Shown one piece after another: positions 19,867 to 32,268 of a DNA stretch of 64,000 nucleotides. Position 1 is the stretch's first letter, and every line of letters starts with the position of its first letter. Under the pieces are notes generated by a model. The model had not been told where the DNA came from. It searched no databases and saw only the letters and a list, made by a program, of their open reading frames with translations. Source of the stretch: Cohnella rhizosphaerae (lineage in GTDB: Bacteria; Bacillota; Bacilli; Paenibacillales; Paenibacillaceae); contig NZ_JAPDIA010000008.1 of the NCBI RefSeq assembly GCF_029525575.1, positions 1,054,001 through 1,118,000 of the forward strand. The letters run 5' to 3'. A program made the position numbers and the translations under genes.

Positions 19867-22800
19867 TTACTGTTGCGTCCTAGACGACAAATCCATGTAT
19901 ATCTTGTTGTAGATGTTGTAAAGCAGCACCGCAGCTTCCGCGCGGGAGGTGTCGGCAAGCGGGTTCAGCTTGCCGCCCGAGCCCTTGACGAGCTGTTCGG
20001 CCGCCAGCGCCGAAAGGCTGTCGAGCGCGTAGGGAGCGACGTCCGACTTGTCCGAAAACGCGCCCAGCGCATCGCCCGCTCCGTTTGCCATGGTAATGCC
20101 GGCAGCCTGCAATGCCCGGTATGCGAGCACCATCATATCCTGTCTGCTGATGCCGGCCTTCGGGTTAAAGCTGCCGTCGGCGGCGCCCTTCGCGATGCCG
20201 AGGCTTTTGGCGATCGCGATCTCCCGGGCATAATAATCTCCCGATTGGACATCGTCGAAGTTTTGAGCCGCTTCGGCGTTCAGGCCCAGCGCCCGAACCA
20301 GGAGGGTCACGAAGTCCCCTCTGCGGATGGTCGCCGAAGGCGCGAACGCATCAGCCGATACGCCGTTAACGATGCCCTTGGATGCAAGAATCTCCACGGC
20401 ATGCTTGGCCCAGTCGGCGCTCGCCATATCTTTGAAGCTTTTATAGCCGTCCGTTATCCGATAGGTGCCCGGCGCATCCGCTTCGAAGACGATCGCGCCT
20501 GCCGCAGCATCGTAGAAGGCGCTAGGAACGACGATCGCGCTGCCTTGGCTGCCGGATCGCCACACCGCGATGGTCTCGGGGTGCTTGCGCTGTTCGGCGG
20601 TCGGCGTATATGGCAGTTCGACCTTAACCTTGTCGGCACGGGTATTCCCCGTCGACTGCGAGACGGGCTTGCCGTCTTGCGTCAAGGCAAGCGTCACCTC
20701 GGCCGTCAGGAGGCCGGACGACGATGACGGCGAACCGATGACTAGCGTCAAGCGGCCGGCACCGGCGGCATTCAGGACTTTGCCGGGAATCGTGACCGTA
20801 CCCGAAGACGTGTTCACGACCAGCTGCACGGAACCTGTCGCAAAGGAGACAGGGTTGGGCAGCTCGACGGAATATGCGCTTGCGCCTTGCGTCCGGGGCA
20901 GCTTGATTTGAATCGACGTTCCGCCGTTCGCGCCCGTCGAAGCCGTCTTCAGCGCCGCTTCCATCTCCAGATCGCTCATTCGCGCATAGGCGATGCCCGT
21001 TTTGACATCCAGCGATGGATTGGCGATCGTGCCGATGACGGGACCCGAACCTTCGTTGCCGCTAGAATTTCCGTTGTTGTCATTGTTGCCATTGTTGCCA
21101 TTGTTGCCGTTGTTGCCGTTGTTATCGCTTCCGCCGTTCGGATTCTCGTACGCGCCCAGATCCGGCAAGCCTGCCCGGTCGCGTCCCAAGATGTCCTTAA
21201 CGGGCGCGAATTCCGTCACGCCTTCGTCGATCGCGTCGCTGTCGTCCTTCAGGTCCAACACATGTTCGAAAATTCGTTGGGCCGCCTCGTAATCGTCCGC
21301 GGCGCCGGCGGTCGAACCCTTGAAGCTTGCTTCTCCGGCGAACATCCTGCTATAGCGATTGTTCGTTTCCGCCGCGTTCTCGGCCGATAGGAATTCGGCG
21401 ATCGGCATGACGTCGGAGCGGAATTGCGCATTCGGAGAGAACGTTTTGTAATCGTACATATTATTGCGGAACGTATTGTTCACGACCATGTCGGTCGTCG
21501 ATTGGTCCGGGTTCGTTCGAACGACATTGTACTGGTATCCGACGATGACCGGCTTCACCAGGCCGTCGACCGAATCGTACGGCTCCGTGCGATCGTTGTA
21601 AAAAATATTGTTCTGGAACAGATTGCCCCGCACGTTCCAGTCCAGGTACAGATCGTTGGACCAGCTATTGTAAAACGTGTTGTTCGTAATCGTGAACCCC
21701 TGAATCCCGACGAGTATGAGACCGTACTTGGATCCGGCGAACACGCTGTTTTTGATGACGACATCCTCCGCTTGAATATCGTAGTTGTCCCCCGCATAGA
21801 ACTGCATGCCGCCGCCCGGCGAATCCGATACCATCATGCCGTCGAAAACGAGCGCCGAGCTGTGGCCGATATAGGCGCCGTGATCGGCTTGGCTCTTGCG
21901 GGTCTGGCCGATATCCCAGACACGGATATTTTGGAACAGCGAATTCGTCGTATAGTTGATCAGCAGCCCTTGCACCCCGGACGTAATATCCTGCGGCGTA
22001 TCGATATCCCAAATGTTCAGATCGCGAAGCGTCAGGTGGTCGCTGTTCATCGTCCAGATGCCTGCGCCGCGGTATCCGGTCACGTACAGGCCTTCGATCG
22101 TCAGGTAAGAGCTGTCGGCGATCTGCGACATCGTTTCGGCCGACGCTTCTTCGTCTCGATCCTGATAGTTCGCCTTGCTCGTGAAGACCGGTCCCGGCAG
22201 CGAAGCGTTCGGCAGGTCCAACGGATCGTTCGGATCCGTGCTGGCCCTGATCACGATCGGCGCATCGGCGACCCCGTGCTTGTCTACGATGTCGTATCGT
22301 CCATTATAGATGCCTTTATGGACGATGATCGTGTCTCCGGAATCCGCCGCGCCGATCGCTTGGGCGAACGTACGGAACGGATGCTCGGCCGAGCCGTCTC
22401 CGGTCAGCGAGCCGACGTTGTCGCCGGCAAGGTGGATCGTCTTCATGCTGTAAGGCGAATAGTAGGCGCCGATGTCCTGGCCGAGCGCGCTATAAGGCGT
22501 CCCCTCCAGATCCGCGGCGGGAGCCGTCTGTCCGTTGATCGACTTAACGCCGTTTCTCGACGCGGCGCTGCCCTTCCCCGGCTTGTAATTGCCGTTTGCC
22601 GCATCCTTGAACGCCGGATTTCCGATTTTGCCATGCTGCTCCGCGCCGCTGCCCGCGAATGCCGCCAGCGTCAGCTCGTTGCCGTCCAAGCGGACGATCT
22701 TCTCGTCCTCCGCTGCGTCGTACAGGTTATAGTCTGAAACGAGCTCCGCAATATTGGATAAGGAGACCAAAGCGCCCTGGTCTTTTTCGCTTCTGGCGAA

Positions 22801-25800
22801 AATGTTGTTGGCGAGCTGGAGGCGATTCGCGCCTGCAGCGGAAAGGCTGTACCCGATATTGTTATAGAAGGTATTGTTGTACAGGAACAGTTCGGCGGCG
22901 TTCGTGCCGACCGCGCCTTCGCCCGAATTGGCGATTACGCTCGTATCTACCGTCAACGAGACGCCGTCGTTCGCTTCGATCGCGCGTACGCTTGCCCCGT
23001 CGATGATCGATTGCGTCACCGAGGCCTTCATCGCGGCGTCGCCGCCTTCGAGTACGATTCCCTTTTCCGCTTGCCGCACGCGTACGCCGCCGACGCTCAG
23101 CTCAGGGCTTCCCGTCGCATCGATGCCGTACTTCGCGCCGGCGATCGCAAGACGGTTCAGCGTCGTTTTCGGAGAATCGACGATCGTGACCGCGGATTCA
23201 TCGCTGCCGGGATGCACCGTGAAGCCTTCCAGCGTCACGCCGGTTGCGTTGTTCAACGAGATGCTGCCGTTAAGCACGACATCGCCTTCCGCTTGGATCG
23301 CATAATCGCCGGCATTTTGCCCCGTCCTGTCGGCAAGGACGATATCCTCGTCATAGGTGCCGGCTCTGACGAGCACCTTCTCGCCGTTCCGGAGGACGCC
23401 GAGCGCTGCGGCGATCGTCGCGAACGGCGCCGATTGCGTGCCCGCATCGTTATCGTTGCCCGCGGCACGATCGACGTAATACGTCACTTGCACCGCCGCC
23501 GCCGCATAGGCTCCGATGTCCACGGGCGTTTTTCTCGCGATGCCGTTGATGTCCTTCGAAGGCGTATTCGCATCCATGACGCCCGCGCCGACGGCCGGAC
23601 TTCCTTTATAAATGCGAAAGTCCTTCGCCTTGGCGTTGATGAATTCGGCCGGGGCCTTGACGGCATGCGCTTCCGAGATAGCGCTCAGATCGGCTTGCCC
23701 GATCGTGTCCGCATTGTACAGATTGTAATCGAACGAATTGTTCGCGAAGCCGTCCGGCAGCGTCGAGAAGACGTTGTTTTTGAACGCGTTCCCCGTCGAG
23801 TCTTGGCTCAGGGCGACATCCTCGTCGTTTTCGTAAAAGGTATTGTTGTAAAACTGATTGTGCAACGAGCCGGAGGTCAGCCGCAGGGCCGACTGTCTAT
23901 CGTAAATGACGTTATTCGCCACGTAAGCGTTGACCGTGCCGACGAGCGTTATCGCGGCCGAAGCTGCCGGAGCGAAGACATTGTTCGTCACCGCCGCCTC
24001 GTCCGCCTGATTCAAGGTCACGGCCCCCTTGATCCGATTGCCGTCCAGACTAACCTTCTGACCGCTCACGGCGACGTTCCCGGCCAGCGTAAGTCCGCGC
24101 AGCGTGATCGCCTTATCCGCCGACCCGACAATGTCTACCGCTCCGTTCAGAATGACGTCGCCATTGTAAGGCTCGACGGTCACGTCTCCTTCTCCGGTCG
24201 ATTCGCTCATATCGAGCTGCTCGGCGCCTGCATACGTTCCCGCCATCACCTGGATGCTTTTGGCGCCCGCATGCAGCGCGGCTTCGATCGAAGGATACGG
24301 ATGCAGCGGAGAGCCGTCGGCTTCTCCCGCGTTTTTTCCGACGAAAGCAAAGGTTTGGTCGAACGCGAAGGCGCCCGCTTCATTTTGCGTCCGCGGTTTG
24401 CCGTTTATATCGGTCGCCGGCGCTTCGACGCCGGGTACGATCTCGGCGACGGCCGCTCCGATCGCGGGGTTCGTGCCGAAGATGATCCGGGCGTCGCTCG
24501 CCGTATCGACGAATCTGACCTCGCCCGTCCTTCCCCCCCGTCTCAAGCGGCCTTCCCTGATTGGCCCATGCGGTGCCGCTCTGCAATTCGGGCAGCGTCA
24601 GATTCGGGCCTTCGCCGCCATAATTGAAGGTGACGCGCGAAGTGCCTGCGATCGAATAGACGTTATGGTCGAACGCGACGTTTTGCGACGCGTCGATGAT
24701 CGCTTTTCCGCCCTCCAGCTGCGTGCGAATCGGCTTCGTGAATATATTGTTTTTGAATACCAGATCCTTCGAGATGTTGATGGGATTCGCGACCGCGTCG
24801 TACGTACCCTGTACCGGGTAAATATCGAACCGGCCGCTCCCGCCGACGGGATCGTACGAATCGGCGAACGTATTGTTGTAAAAGAGCAGATTGGCGCTTT
24901 TTCCCCATAAATTCAGGCTGCGGGATGCGCCGTAGATGACGTTGTTGAATATTTTGCCGTAGCTGCCGGCCTTGACTCTAACCTCTTGGAAGTAAAAGCC
25001 CCAGCTGTCGTTCGAATAAACCGTATTGTTCGAAAATTCGAAATCGCCATAGCCGACGTTGGCCAGGTCGCGCGTCGCGACGGCCGTGCCGCAATTCTCG
25101 AAGCGATTGCCGGTCACGACGATGCCGGAGCTCTGCTTGCCGCCCGCCGAATGGTTGTCGATACGAACCGCTACGCCGCGCGAGCCGTTTTGCGAGGCGT
25201 TCGGGGCGAACGTCAACCCTTCGATGCGAATATGCTGGCTGTGGCCCAGGTAGATGATGTAGTCCGCGTGATCGGACGTTAAGACGGCTTTCTCGTTTTG
25301 ATAGCTTTTGAAGGTGATCGGCTTGTCCGCCGTACCGGATATCGACTGCAGAACGATGATGCCGTTATACGCGCCTTCCCGGAAATAGACCGTATCCCCT
25401 GCCTTCAGTTTGGCGATCAAGCCTGTCGACACGTTTTTTTTCGGACTGTCGATCGTCCCCAGATTGGCGTCGCTGCCGTTCGGGGAAATGAAATATTCGT
25501 TCATAATAAAAGCTTCGGTGCCGAAATTCCAAGACACGTCTGCCGGGAGATAATTGCCGTTCTCGCTCATCAGATCCTTTTTAATCTTGACGGTATACGT
25601 CGAATCGTAATTCAGCGGAACGCTAGGCGTAAACGTGATCTTGGTGCCGGTCCCCTCGTCAGCCGCGCCGAAGCTGCCGGGCACGGCCATGGCAATGCCG
25701 TCTACGACCGTCGATATTTCAATGTTGCCCGCGATATTTCCGTTGTCGTCGTTCGTCTTCTCGGACAACACGATATCGATCTTGGATTGGACGCTGTTCC

Positions 25801-27819
25801 CGGTTCCTTGAGGCGTTTGGGCGATCACATAAAAAAGCCGAGGTATCGCCCGCGTATTCATAGGCTCCGATATCCGTCGCGCCGAACCGAACGTTGCCGT
25901 CCCGGTCCTGCGGCGGCGCATTCGCGCTCGTCCCTCTGTTGATGGCAGCGCTTCCCATTTGCAGATGGAAGTCCGTATCGCTGACGAACGACGGATCGCC
26001 GTACACGCTGTTCGCTTCGTTCGCGGGCTTGCCGCCCGTCAGACCCGCGCCGGTGCTGTCGTACAAATTGTAGTCGACCGAATTGCCGGATTCCGCTTCG
26101 AAAAAGGAAGCGGGCGCCTGAACGGCAACGGGCCCTTCCGCCCTGAAAATATTGTTCGCGATCGTATTGCCTGTATTCGTTCCCTTCAGAATGACGTTGG
26201 CGCCGTCGCCGTAATGAGAGATAAAAACGTTGTTCATGATTCGGGTATTTGTGAAACTGCCGCCTTCGTTCAAAATATTTTTGTAGTTATCGAAGACATT
26301 GTTGTAGATTTGATTGTTGGAGGAGTCCTTGAGCAGGATGCCCTTCTGATCGGTCTGCTTAAAGGTGTTGCCGTGGAAACGGGAGCCGCTGGTTTGGCCC
26401 GTTATCTCCATCCCGTGTACCGCCGTCGTAAACGTCGAGTTCGAGATATCGCCGTTAACGAGGCCGTCCGCCAGCAGCGCGGAATTGCCGTCGCTCGCCA
26501 GCGACAAGCCGTCGATGCTGACATTGGCGATATCGGTCAGGGCAATGGCCGGACCGGAGCCGCCATTGATTTGAACCGTTCCTTCGCCCAGCTTGCGGAT
26601 CGCGATCGGCTTCGAATCCGAGGCGCCCGTGCCCGCGATCGAGAGACTGCCGGCATAGGTTCCCGGCTTGATGAGGAGCGTCGCGCCGGGTACGACCGCT
26701 GCGTTCGCTTCCGCCAGTTGGTTAAAGGCGGTGGCCTCGCTTCGTCCGTCTCCGCCCGAAGCGGCGTTGCCGTCTAAGTAGTAGACTTGCCCGTAGGTGT
26801 ATGCGCCGATGTCCGGAGCGCCGTAGCGAACGCTGCCGTCGTTGTCGGCTGCCGGCAAGCCCGTCCCGGTTCCCGCGTCGATGCCGGGGCTTCCGTCCTT
26901 CAGATGATAATCGGAGGCCGATACGAACAGCTCTTCGGCCGTGGCCACGACATCGGATTCGGAAGTTTTATCGCTTTCGCCGGTCACGCTGTTCCAACCG
27001 ATCGTATTGCCGTCGCCTTGCGACAAGGATGGATTCCCTAAGAAAATGTTGTTCGTGATGATGCTGTTCTCGTAGGTTCCGCCGTAAAAATGCTCTCCGG
27101 TACCCGCGAACACATTGTTGCTGACGATATTGTTCGCCGAAGTGCCGGATTCAAAGTGAAAGGTCCACCATTGCGTAAAAATGTTGTTCGTGACGGTCGT
27201 ATGCTCGAGTCCGTAGCCGTAGAAAGCATTATCCGAGCCTTCGACGTAATTGGAATCAAGCACAAGCGATTCGTTGTTGGTATTCAGATAAAACACCGCG
27301 TAGGCCGGGCCGTCGGCGACCAGGCGGTTGTTCTGCAGCGTCACATGCTTCGCGTTGCTGATGCCTGCCGTGTAGCTGTCCCCGGTAGACGGCGTGCCGC
27401 CGAACGTCAGGTTCAGATTGCTGATCCGGACATATTCGCTGTTCGTCACGCTTAACGCGAAGTTTTTCCAAAATGGCGCGTTCACGTAGGCGCTCGCCGT
27501 TATGTTGGCGCCTTCCTCTCCGCGGATCGTAATCGGAGCTTGCGCCGTGCCCGTCAACCCGTCCAGCACCAGCGCCTCCGAATAGGAACCCGCTCGAATA
27601 ACCAGCGTATCCCCGGGCTGCAGCTGCGCGACGCCTTTGGCGAACGATTGAAACGGCGCTTCCGCGCTTCCCGCATTCGCATCGTCCCCATCGTTGGCGA
27701 CGTAGTACGTCTCTCCTTCCCCCCGTTCCGCCCGCGAGCGCCGGCTTCTGCGGCAGCAGCGTACAGACAAGCAGGATGGCCAGCAGAGCCGCGATCGCTC
27801 TGTTGAACTTCGGCTTCAT
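19867..27819 (-). CDS. Giant exported parallel-beta-helix protein with three SLH domains (three homopolymer frameshifts)
   Basis: About 2,649 residues when runs at 24533-24539 (C7), 25831-25836 (A6) and 27719-27724 (C6) are each shortened by one. ATG 27819 has GGGAGGA upstream and starts a signal peptide (ALLAILLVCTLLP). Six modules of right-handed beta-helix type begin near residues 35, 343, 773, 1153, 1443 and 1793. Their heads share the DUF1565 pattern YYV-x-GND...G-x-PF-x-T...GDT-x-x-x-x-G-x-Y, and several end in a DIGAY cap. An SbsA-like Ig domain (about 660-770) separates modules two and three. A GNN-rich linker (about 2230-2250), a beta-rich domain and three SLH repeats end the protein and should anchor it to pyruvylated wall polymer. 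Such helices commonly bind or cleave pectin-like polysaccharides; no lyase active site was identified. Confidence 0.85.
21071..21127. repeat. In-frame 9-bp repeat encoding the Asn/Gly linker
   Basis: Tandem copies of TTGTTGCCA/G (minus strand, Asn-Gly-Asn codons) encode the flexible linker between the last beta-helix module and the C-terminal domains. Such runs vary in copy number by slippage. Confidence 0.85.
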
Positions 27820-28083
27820 CTTTGTTCCTCCCAACATATTTTTGTAGGATAGGTTTGGAACCTATTCTAGTAATCTAATCCAGAAAAACAACCTTGTCAA
27901 TCGGGTTCATGAAGCTTGAAATGCAGGATCGGCAGCGGCGTTTGGCGAGTTCTTACAATGTCAAGCCGCCCATCGCTTCTTTTGCGGGGTTTCCCTGGCT
28001 CCGACTCCGAAGAGGCGCAAGGATGCTCACAAAAATTCGTTTCGCTTGTTTTTTTTTCTGACCCGAAAAAACCGGAGCAGCGC
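27820..28083. other. Gene-free stretch upstream of the surface protein gene
   Basis: No supported ORF. The part next to 27819 holds the Shine-Dalgarno GGGAGGA and A/T-rich promoter-like sequence for the surface protein on the minus strand. I see no riboswitch or repeat. Confidence 0.6.
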
Positions 28084-28110
28084 AAAAAAGCCCGCCCTTG
28101 ACGGCAGGCT
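28084..28110 (-). terminator. Intrinsic terminator of the phosphoesterase gene
   Basis: Minus strand: AGCCTGCC-gtcaa-GGGCGGGCT followed by TTTTTT. Confidence 0.85.
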
Positions 28111-28128
28111 CATGAAAAACAAAACGAA

Positions 28129-29193
28129 TCAGAATGAGATCGAACGATGCTCGCCGGCGCCGAATCGGTAGGTATCGACGCGCGATTGCCCGAAGTTCAC
28201 CGTCACGATATCAAAGGCCGATTCGCTCAAAGTCCCGACCTTACGTTCGGGCGCTTCCGGGAAATCCTGATTCGTGCATGCGTTCAGCGTCGATATCATC
28301 GGGATTCCATCCCGATACACGGTTTGGTCGAAGTGAACGTGACCGAACAAGCAGCCGATAACCGTACGTTTACCTTGTTGCCCAAAGTCGGCCGCCACCC
28401 GGCGCACGCGTTCCCCCCTCGCCGACTTCCGCGTCATACGAACCTCCGTCACGGAATGCGCATACAATCCCCCCATAGCGCTTCGCCGTTTCTCACCGGG
28501 AAATCCGCTCCGAATACCTCATCCTGCAAAATTGCCACATGGGAAACGATCAGCACCCGCCAGTCCGGCTTGCCTCGCAAATGCAATGCTTCGTTCGCAA
28601 GCCAGTTCAGCTGCTCCGGAGAGAACGCGTATTCCCACTGTCCGAAATGCTCCATTGTGCCGCTATCCGGATCCGCGTATGGAATATCGATCGTATCGAG
28701 TACGATCACTCTTGTTTTTTTTAGCTTCGACGTCCGCGAAATAATAAAGACCGTCGGAACGCGTCGTATCCCACCTCGCCGCATCGAGAACGCCGTCTTG
28801 AATCAAGCGTCTCGTCTCCGAAGGAAAAATGACATGCCGGCCTCGGAGTTCCTCCCGGTCATGGCCATATATCGAATTGTCGTCATGGTTGCCCTTGACG
28901 CTCAGGACCGGCACGCCCGGCGTTCGAAGCGCATGGCAAATCTCCGTTTGCGAAGCCAATGTCCGATCCTTCGTCTCATTCGCGGCGCTGTCCCCTCCGT
29001 TCACGACCAGATCCAACGGGAGGCGCAAAGTCAATTCGCGTATGGCCCGAGCGGCTCTGAGCTGGTTGCCGCCGCAGGTATGATGCAAGTCCGTGACGAA
29101 AATCAAATTCAACGTCTCGTTCGTTTGCTTGTCCGTTAACGCTTCTACAGCCAGGTCTACCGCATGGCCATATCGTTCATCGATGTCTTCCAA
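28129..29193 (-). CDS. Calcineurin-like metallophosphoesterase (three homopolymer frameshifts)
   Basis: About 353 residues after shortening T8 at 28715-28722, C6 at 28469-28474 and C6 at 28413-28418 by one base each. Metal-binding motifs of the superfamily appear in order: FVTDLHH, LVVNGGDS, SVKGNHD, LIVSHVA and FGHVHFD. No signal peptide is seen. A TTG at 29193 with AAGGAG upstream is the likely start; the longer frame overlaps the EamA gene. It follows the EamA transporter by 37 bp, probably in one unit. Substrate unknown; the family includes phosphodiesterases and nucleotidases. Confidence 0.8.
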
Positions 29194-29230
29194 GCGCTCA
29201 TCTCCTTCATACCGAATCGATGCAGAATAG

Positions 29231-30081
29231 CTAGCGCCCGCCAATTCCGAGCAGCAAGATGCCCGCAAAAATGACGCAGGCGGATACGATGCGCGCGGCT
29301 TCCTTGCGCTCCTTCAGCCAATAGATGCCCGCGAACGCGCCGAACACCGTCCCGATCTCTCGAAGAGGCGCGATATAAGCCAGCTTCGAAGCATTCATGG
29401 CCAACAAAAACAATAAATAAGAGCCCGGAGACAGCACCGAGCCGATCGCCAGCTCACGCAGGCGTTGCTTGTCCTTCAAGCACCTTCGGATTTCCCTTAA
29501 TCGGACAAATGGAATAAGACCGAGCAAAAATCCGATATTGGACACCTCCAGCAGACTGAGCGGCGTATAGTGCTGCAGGTTCAGCTTGTCGATCAATATG
29601 TAAGACAACGTGCAAAGGCTTACCGCTACCGTGTAAAGAACGGCGTTCAATGGAACGGCTTGCCGGTTCCTCCGGGCGCCGATGCCGCTGGACAGAAAGA
29701 ACCCGGCCGCAATGCATAGCAGACCGATCCACCCCCACCCCGTCAACGTCTCATGCAAAAAAAAAGATTCCGATGAGTGGAAGCAATAATGCGTTCATTC
29801 CCCGCATCATCGGATAAACCTGGGAGACGTCTCCTTGCTCCAGCGATTTGGACAAAAAAATACCCATATCCGGCTTGCGCAGCCATGGATAGCGTCAACA
29901 ACAATCCGCTTTGGCCGGCGATCCCTCTGCTGATCAATTCGGCAACCAGAACCGGCAATAAAAGCAGCGTACTCGGCAAAAGGACGAGCAGCAAAAATAC
30001 TTGTTTATGACCGCTGCGCTTGGCGAGCAAATTCCACGTCGCATGCGCCGCTCCCGAGGCCAATACGAACCATATCGACAA
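29231..30081 (-). CDS. EamA/DMT-family membrane transporter (two homopolymer frameshifts)
   Basis: About 282 residues with some ten hydrophobic helices. The two halves lie in different frames joined through A7 at 29854-29860 and A9 at 29757-29765; with one base fewer in each, the chain is continuous (GYFLSKSLEQGDVSQVYPMM then IGIFFLHETLTGWGW). The E-x-L and PLREIGTVFGAFAGIYWLKE patterns are typical of EamA proteins, which export metabolites or amino acids. Start TTG 30081 behind GGGGTGG. It is followed by the phosphoesterase gene. Confidence 0.82.
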
Positions 30082-30234
30082 TTAACCACCCCAATACGCA
30101 ATTTATTACACACAAACACAACATTTCACACAACACGATGAATATTATCATCGTACGAGATCAGCGTCAACCCTGAATGTCTCGCTCCCTTTAATCGCGA
30201 ACTTGGGTGTCGGAAGGTCGGTCGAGACATAATA

Positions 30235-30262
30235 AAGCCGCTGCAATCAGATGCAGCGGCTT
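30235..30262 (-). terminator. Intrinsic terminator of the DeoR-type regulator
   Basis: AAGCCGCTGCA and TGCAGCGGCTT form an 11-bp stem with a 6-base loop; TTATT follows on the minus strand, 13 bp after the regulator stop. Confidence 0.85.
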
Positions 30263-30274
30263 CTACGCGCAAGC

Positions 30275-31044
30275 TCAGGAACAGACGATTTCGATTCCTT
30301 TATCCTTATATAATCGAACGAGATCCGGCGCTACCCTGGAATCCGTGACGATTTTGTCGATATCGCGAAGCGCGCAAACCGGATATAGCGAGACGACTTC
30401 GAATTTGCTGCTGTCCGCAAGCGCGATGACTTTTTTTGGAGCGTTGCAGCATTTTCGCCTTTAGCTGAATTTCCCCGATACCGTAATCCGTGATTCCTTC
30501 CGACAGAGAGATACCGCTTGCGCTCATAAAAAAACGTATCCGCATGGAACTGCGCGACAAACGATTCCGCAAAATCCCCTACGACGCTTTGCTCTGAATT
30601 GCGTACGACGCCGCCTACGAAAATAATCGTAAACGACGGCTTGTTCATCAACAGATTGGCAATGGGAAATGAGTTCGTCATGACCGTGAGCCGTTCGAAC
30701 TTCTCGCACAACACCTTGGCAAATTCCGTATTGGTCGTGCTGACATCGAGAATGAGAGATTGGCCTTCCTTAACGAAGCGGGATGCCGTCGTCGCCAGTT
30801 CTCTCTTTTCCTGCTTCTGCTCTTGTTCCCGAACCGTGAAGGGCAGCTCGTTTCGATATTCATTGTCCGGCAGCGTTGCTCCGCCGTGCACTCTGACCAA
30901 ATATCTTTCCTTTTCCAGACGCTCCAGATCTCTTCTTATCGTCTCGAAGGAAACGCCGAATGCCTTCATCAAATCGTTCGCTTTGACGAATTGCTGACGA
31001 TGCAGCATTTGAACGATTTTATTATGCCTTTCGCGAGCCAGCAT
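30275..31044 (-). CDS. DeoR-family transcriptional regulator (two homopolymer frameshifts)
   Basis: About 255 residues after shortening T7 at 30429-30435 and A7 at 30528-30534 by one. The N-terminal winged HTH has LARERHNKIVQMLHRQQFV and the family signature SFETIRRDLERLEKERYLVRVHGG. The C-terminal sensor domain shares the sugar-phosphate-isomerase fold (ILDVSTTN, VFVGGVVRN, then SASGISLSEGITDYG restored by the correction). The ATG at 31044 has GGAGG six bases upstream. It reads away from gerAB and towards the EamA gene, its possible target, though a terminator separates them. Confidence 0.85.
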
Positions 31045-31164
31045 GCCGAGCCTCCTACGCATTCTCGTTTACCTGGTGTCAGTTTAACATATCCGATAGA
31101 TTGTATAAACGTCGGCCGCACGGCGAATACTTGGAACATATCTGCCAGGAAATGGAGTTCTCGC

Positions 31165-32268
31165 ATGCAAGATTCGGAAAAGATCGACGGCACGCAGCTC
31201 GGTTTTTTAATTTTTACGTTTATCATATCGACGAATTTGTTGACCGTCCCTTCGCTCTCGGTCATGTTCGCGATGCAGGATGCCTGGATCTCGGAGCTGC
31301 TCGCGTCCGCGACCGGATTCGTCGGCATTTGGGTCATGTGCGAGCTGTCCAGGCGGTACCCCGGACTGTCCGTCGAACAATACAGCGCCCGCATCGTCGG
31401 GAAATGGCTCGGTAAATTAACGTCGGCGAACTACGCCTATTATTGGTTTATATCGATAACGACCATTACGATGCAGCATACGGGGTTTATCAGCACGCTT
31501 TTGCTTCCGGAAAGTCCCTTCCTCGTGATCAGCCTGACCTTTCTTGCCTTGAGCGGCGCGGCCGCCTGGCTTGGCATCGAAGTGATCTCGAGATCCAACG
31601 AATTTCTTACGCTGCTGCTGCTGGGACTCTTTATTCCGCTGTTGGTGCTAACGATCGCGGAAGCCGATGCCCATCTGCTCAAGCCGGTTCTTGAAAACGG
31701 ATGGCTGCCGGTTCTGCAAGGCGCGGTTAATCCCGGAGGCGGCTTTATGAACCAGGTGTTTATTCTAGGGTGGCTCCTCCCTTACTTCCGGTCCTCGGTC
31801 GCCAAGGCGCGCCAAGCTTCGCTGCTTGCGCTGTCCGGCGTAACGCTGATGTCCGTCAGCCTGATCATGCTTACGCTTATGATCCTCGGTCCTCTAACCG
31901 GAAAATTGACTTATTCGTTCTTGAGCGTGGTGCAGTATATCGGAATCGAAGGTTCGTTCGAACGTCTGGAAGCGATCGCGGTGTCCACATGGGTGATCGG
32001 CTGCTTCATTAAAGTCGCGGTATCCCTGTTTATTTTTAGCGTATGCGTCAGCCACCTGTTCGAAATCCGGAATTACCGGGACCTCGTATTTCCGCTCACC
32101 TTGCTTTCGTTGATCGGAACGGTTTGGGTATTCCCCAACGCCGCCGCGCTGCTCGATTATCTCGTCTTTACGTTCCCCGTCCTGGCCTTTCTGAATCAGA
32201 GTCTCATTCCGCTCGCGCTTCTGATCGTGGACGGCGTCAAACGAATGGCCGCCCCTTCATTGCCGTAA
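31165..32268 (+). CDS. gerAB: GerAB-type spore germination permease
   Basis: 367 residues, about ten membrane helices, of the GerAB/APC-related family (QLGFLIFTFIISTNLLTVPS near the N-terminus, WLLPYFRSSVAKARQ in the middle). GerAB is the ligand-binding subunit of nutrient receptors in the inner spore membrane and acts with GerAA and GerAC. The ATG at 31165 has GGAG seven bases upstream. Unlike the usual gerA operon order it lies on the plus strand, and its end overlaps by 12 bp the end of a small gene that follows gerAC on the minus strand. The germinant is unknown. Confidence 0.88.
   Translation: MQDSEKIDGTQLGFLIFTFIISTNLLTVPSLSVMFAMQDAWISELLASATGFVGIWVMCELSRRYPGLSVEQYSARIVGKWLGKLTSANYAYYWFISITTITMQHTGFISTLLLPESPFLVISLTFLALSGAAAWLGIEVISRSNEFLTLLLLGLFIPLLVLTIAEADAHLLKPVLENGWLPVLQGAVNPGGGFMNQVFILGWLLPYFRSSVAKARQASLLALSGVTLMSVSLIMLTLMILGPLTGKLTYSFLSVVQYIGIEGSFERLEAIAVSTWVIGCFIKVAVSLFIFSVCVSHLFEIRNYRDLVFPLTLLSLIGTVWVFPNAAALLDYLVFTFPVLAFLNQSLIPLALLIVDGVKRMAAPSLP

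Noticed and set aside
21424..24627. Long plus-strand ORFs (437 and 538 codons) opposite the beta-helix gene
   Set aside because: Arg/Val-rich shadow translations caused by GC bias; the minus-strand modules are conserved and continuous.
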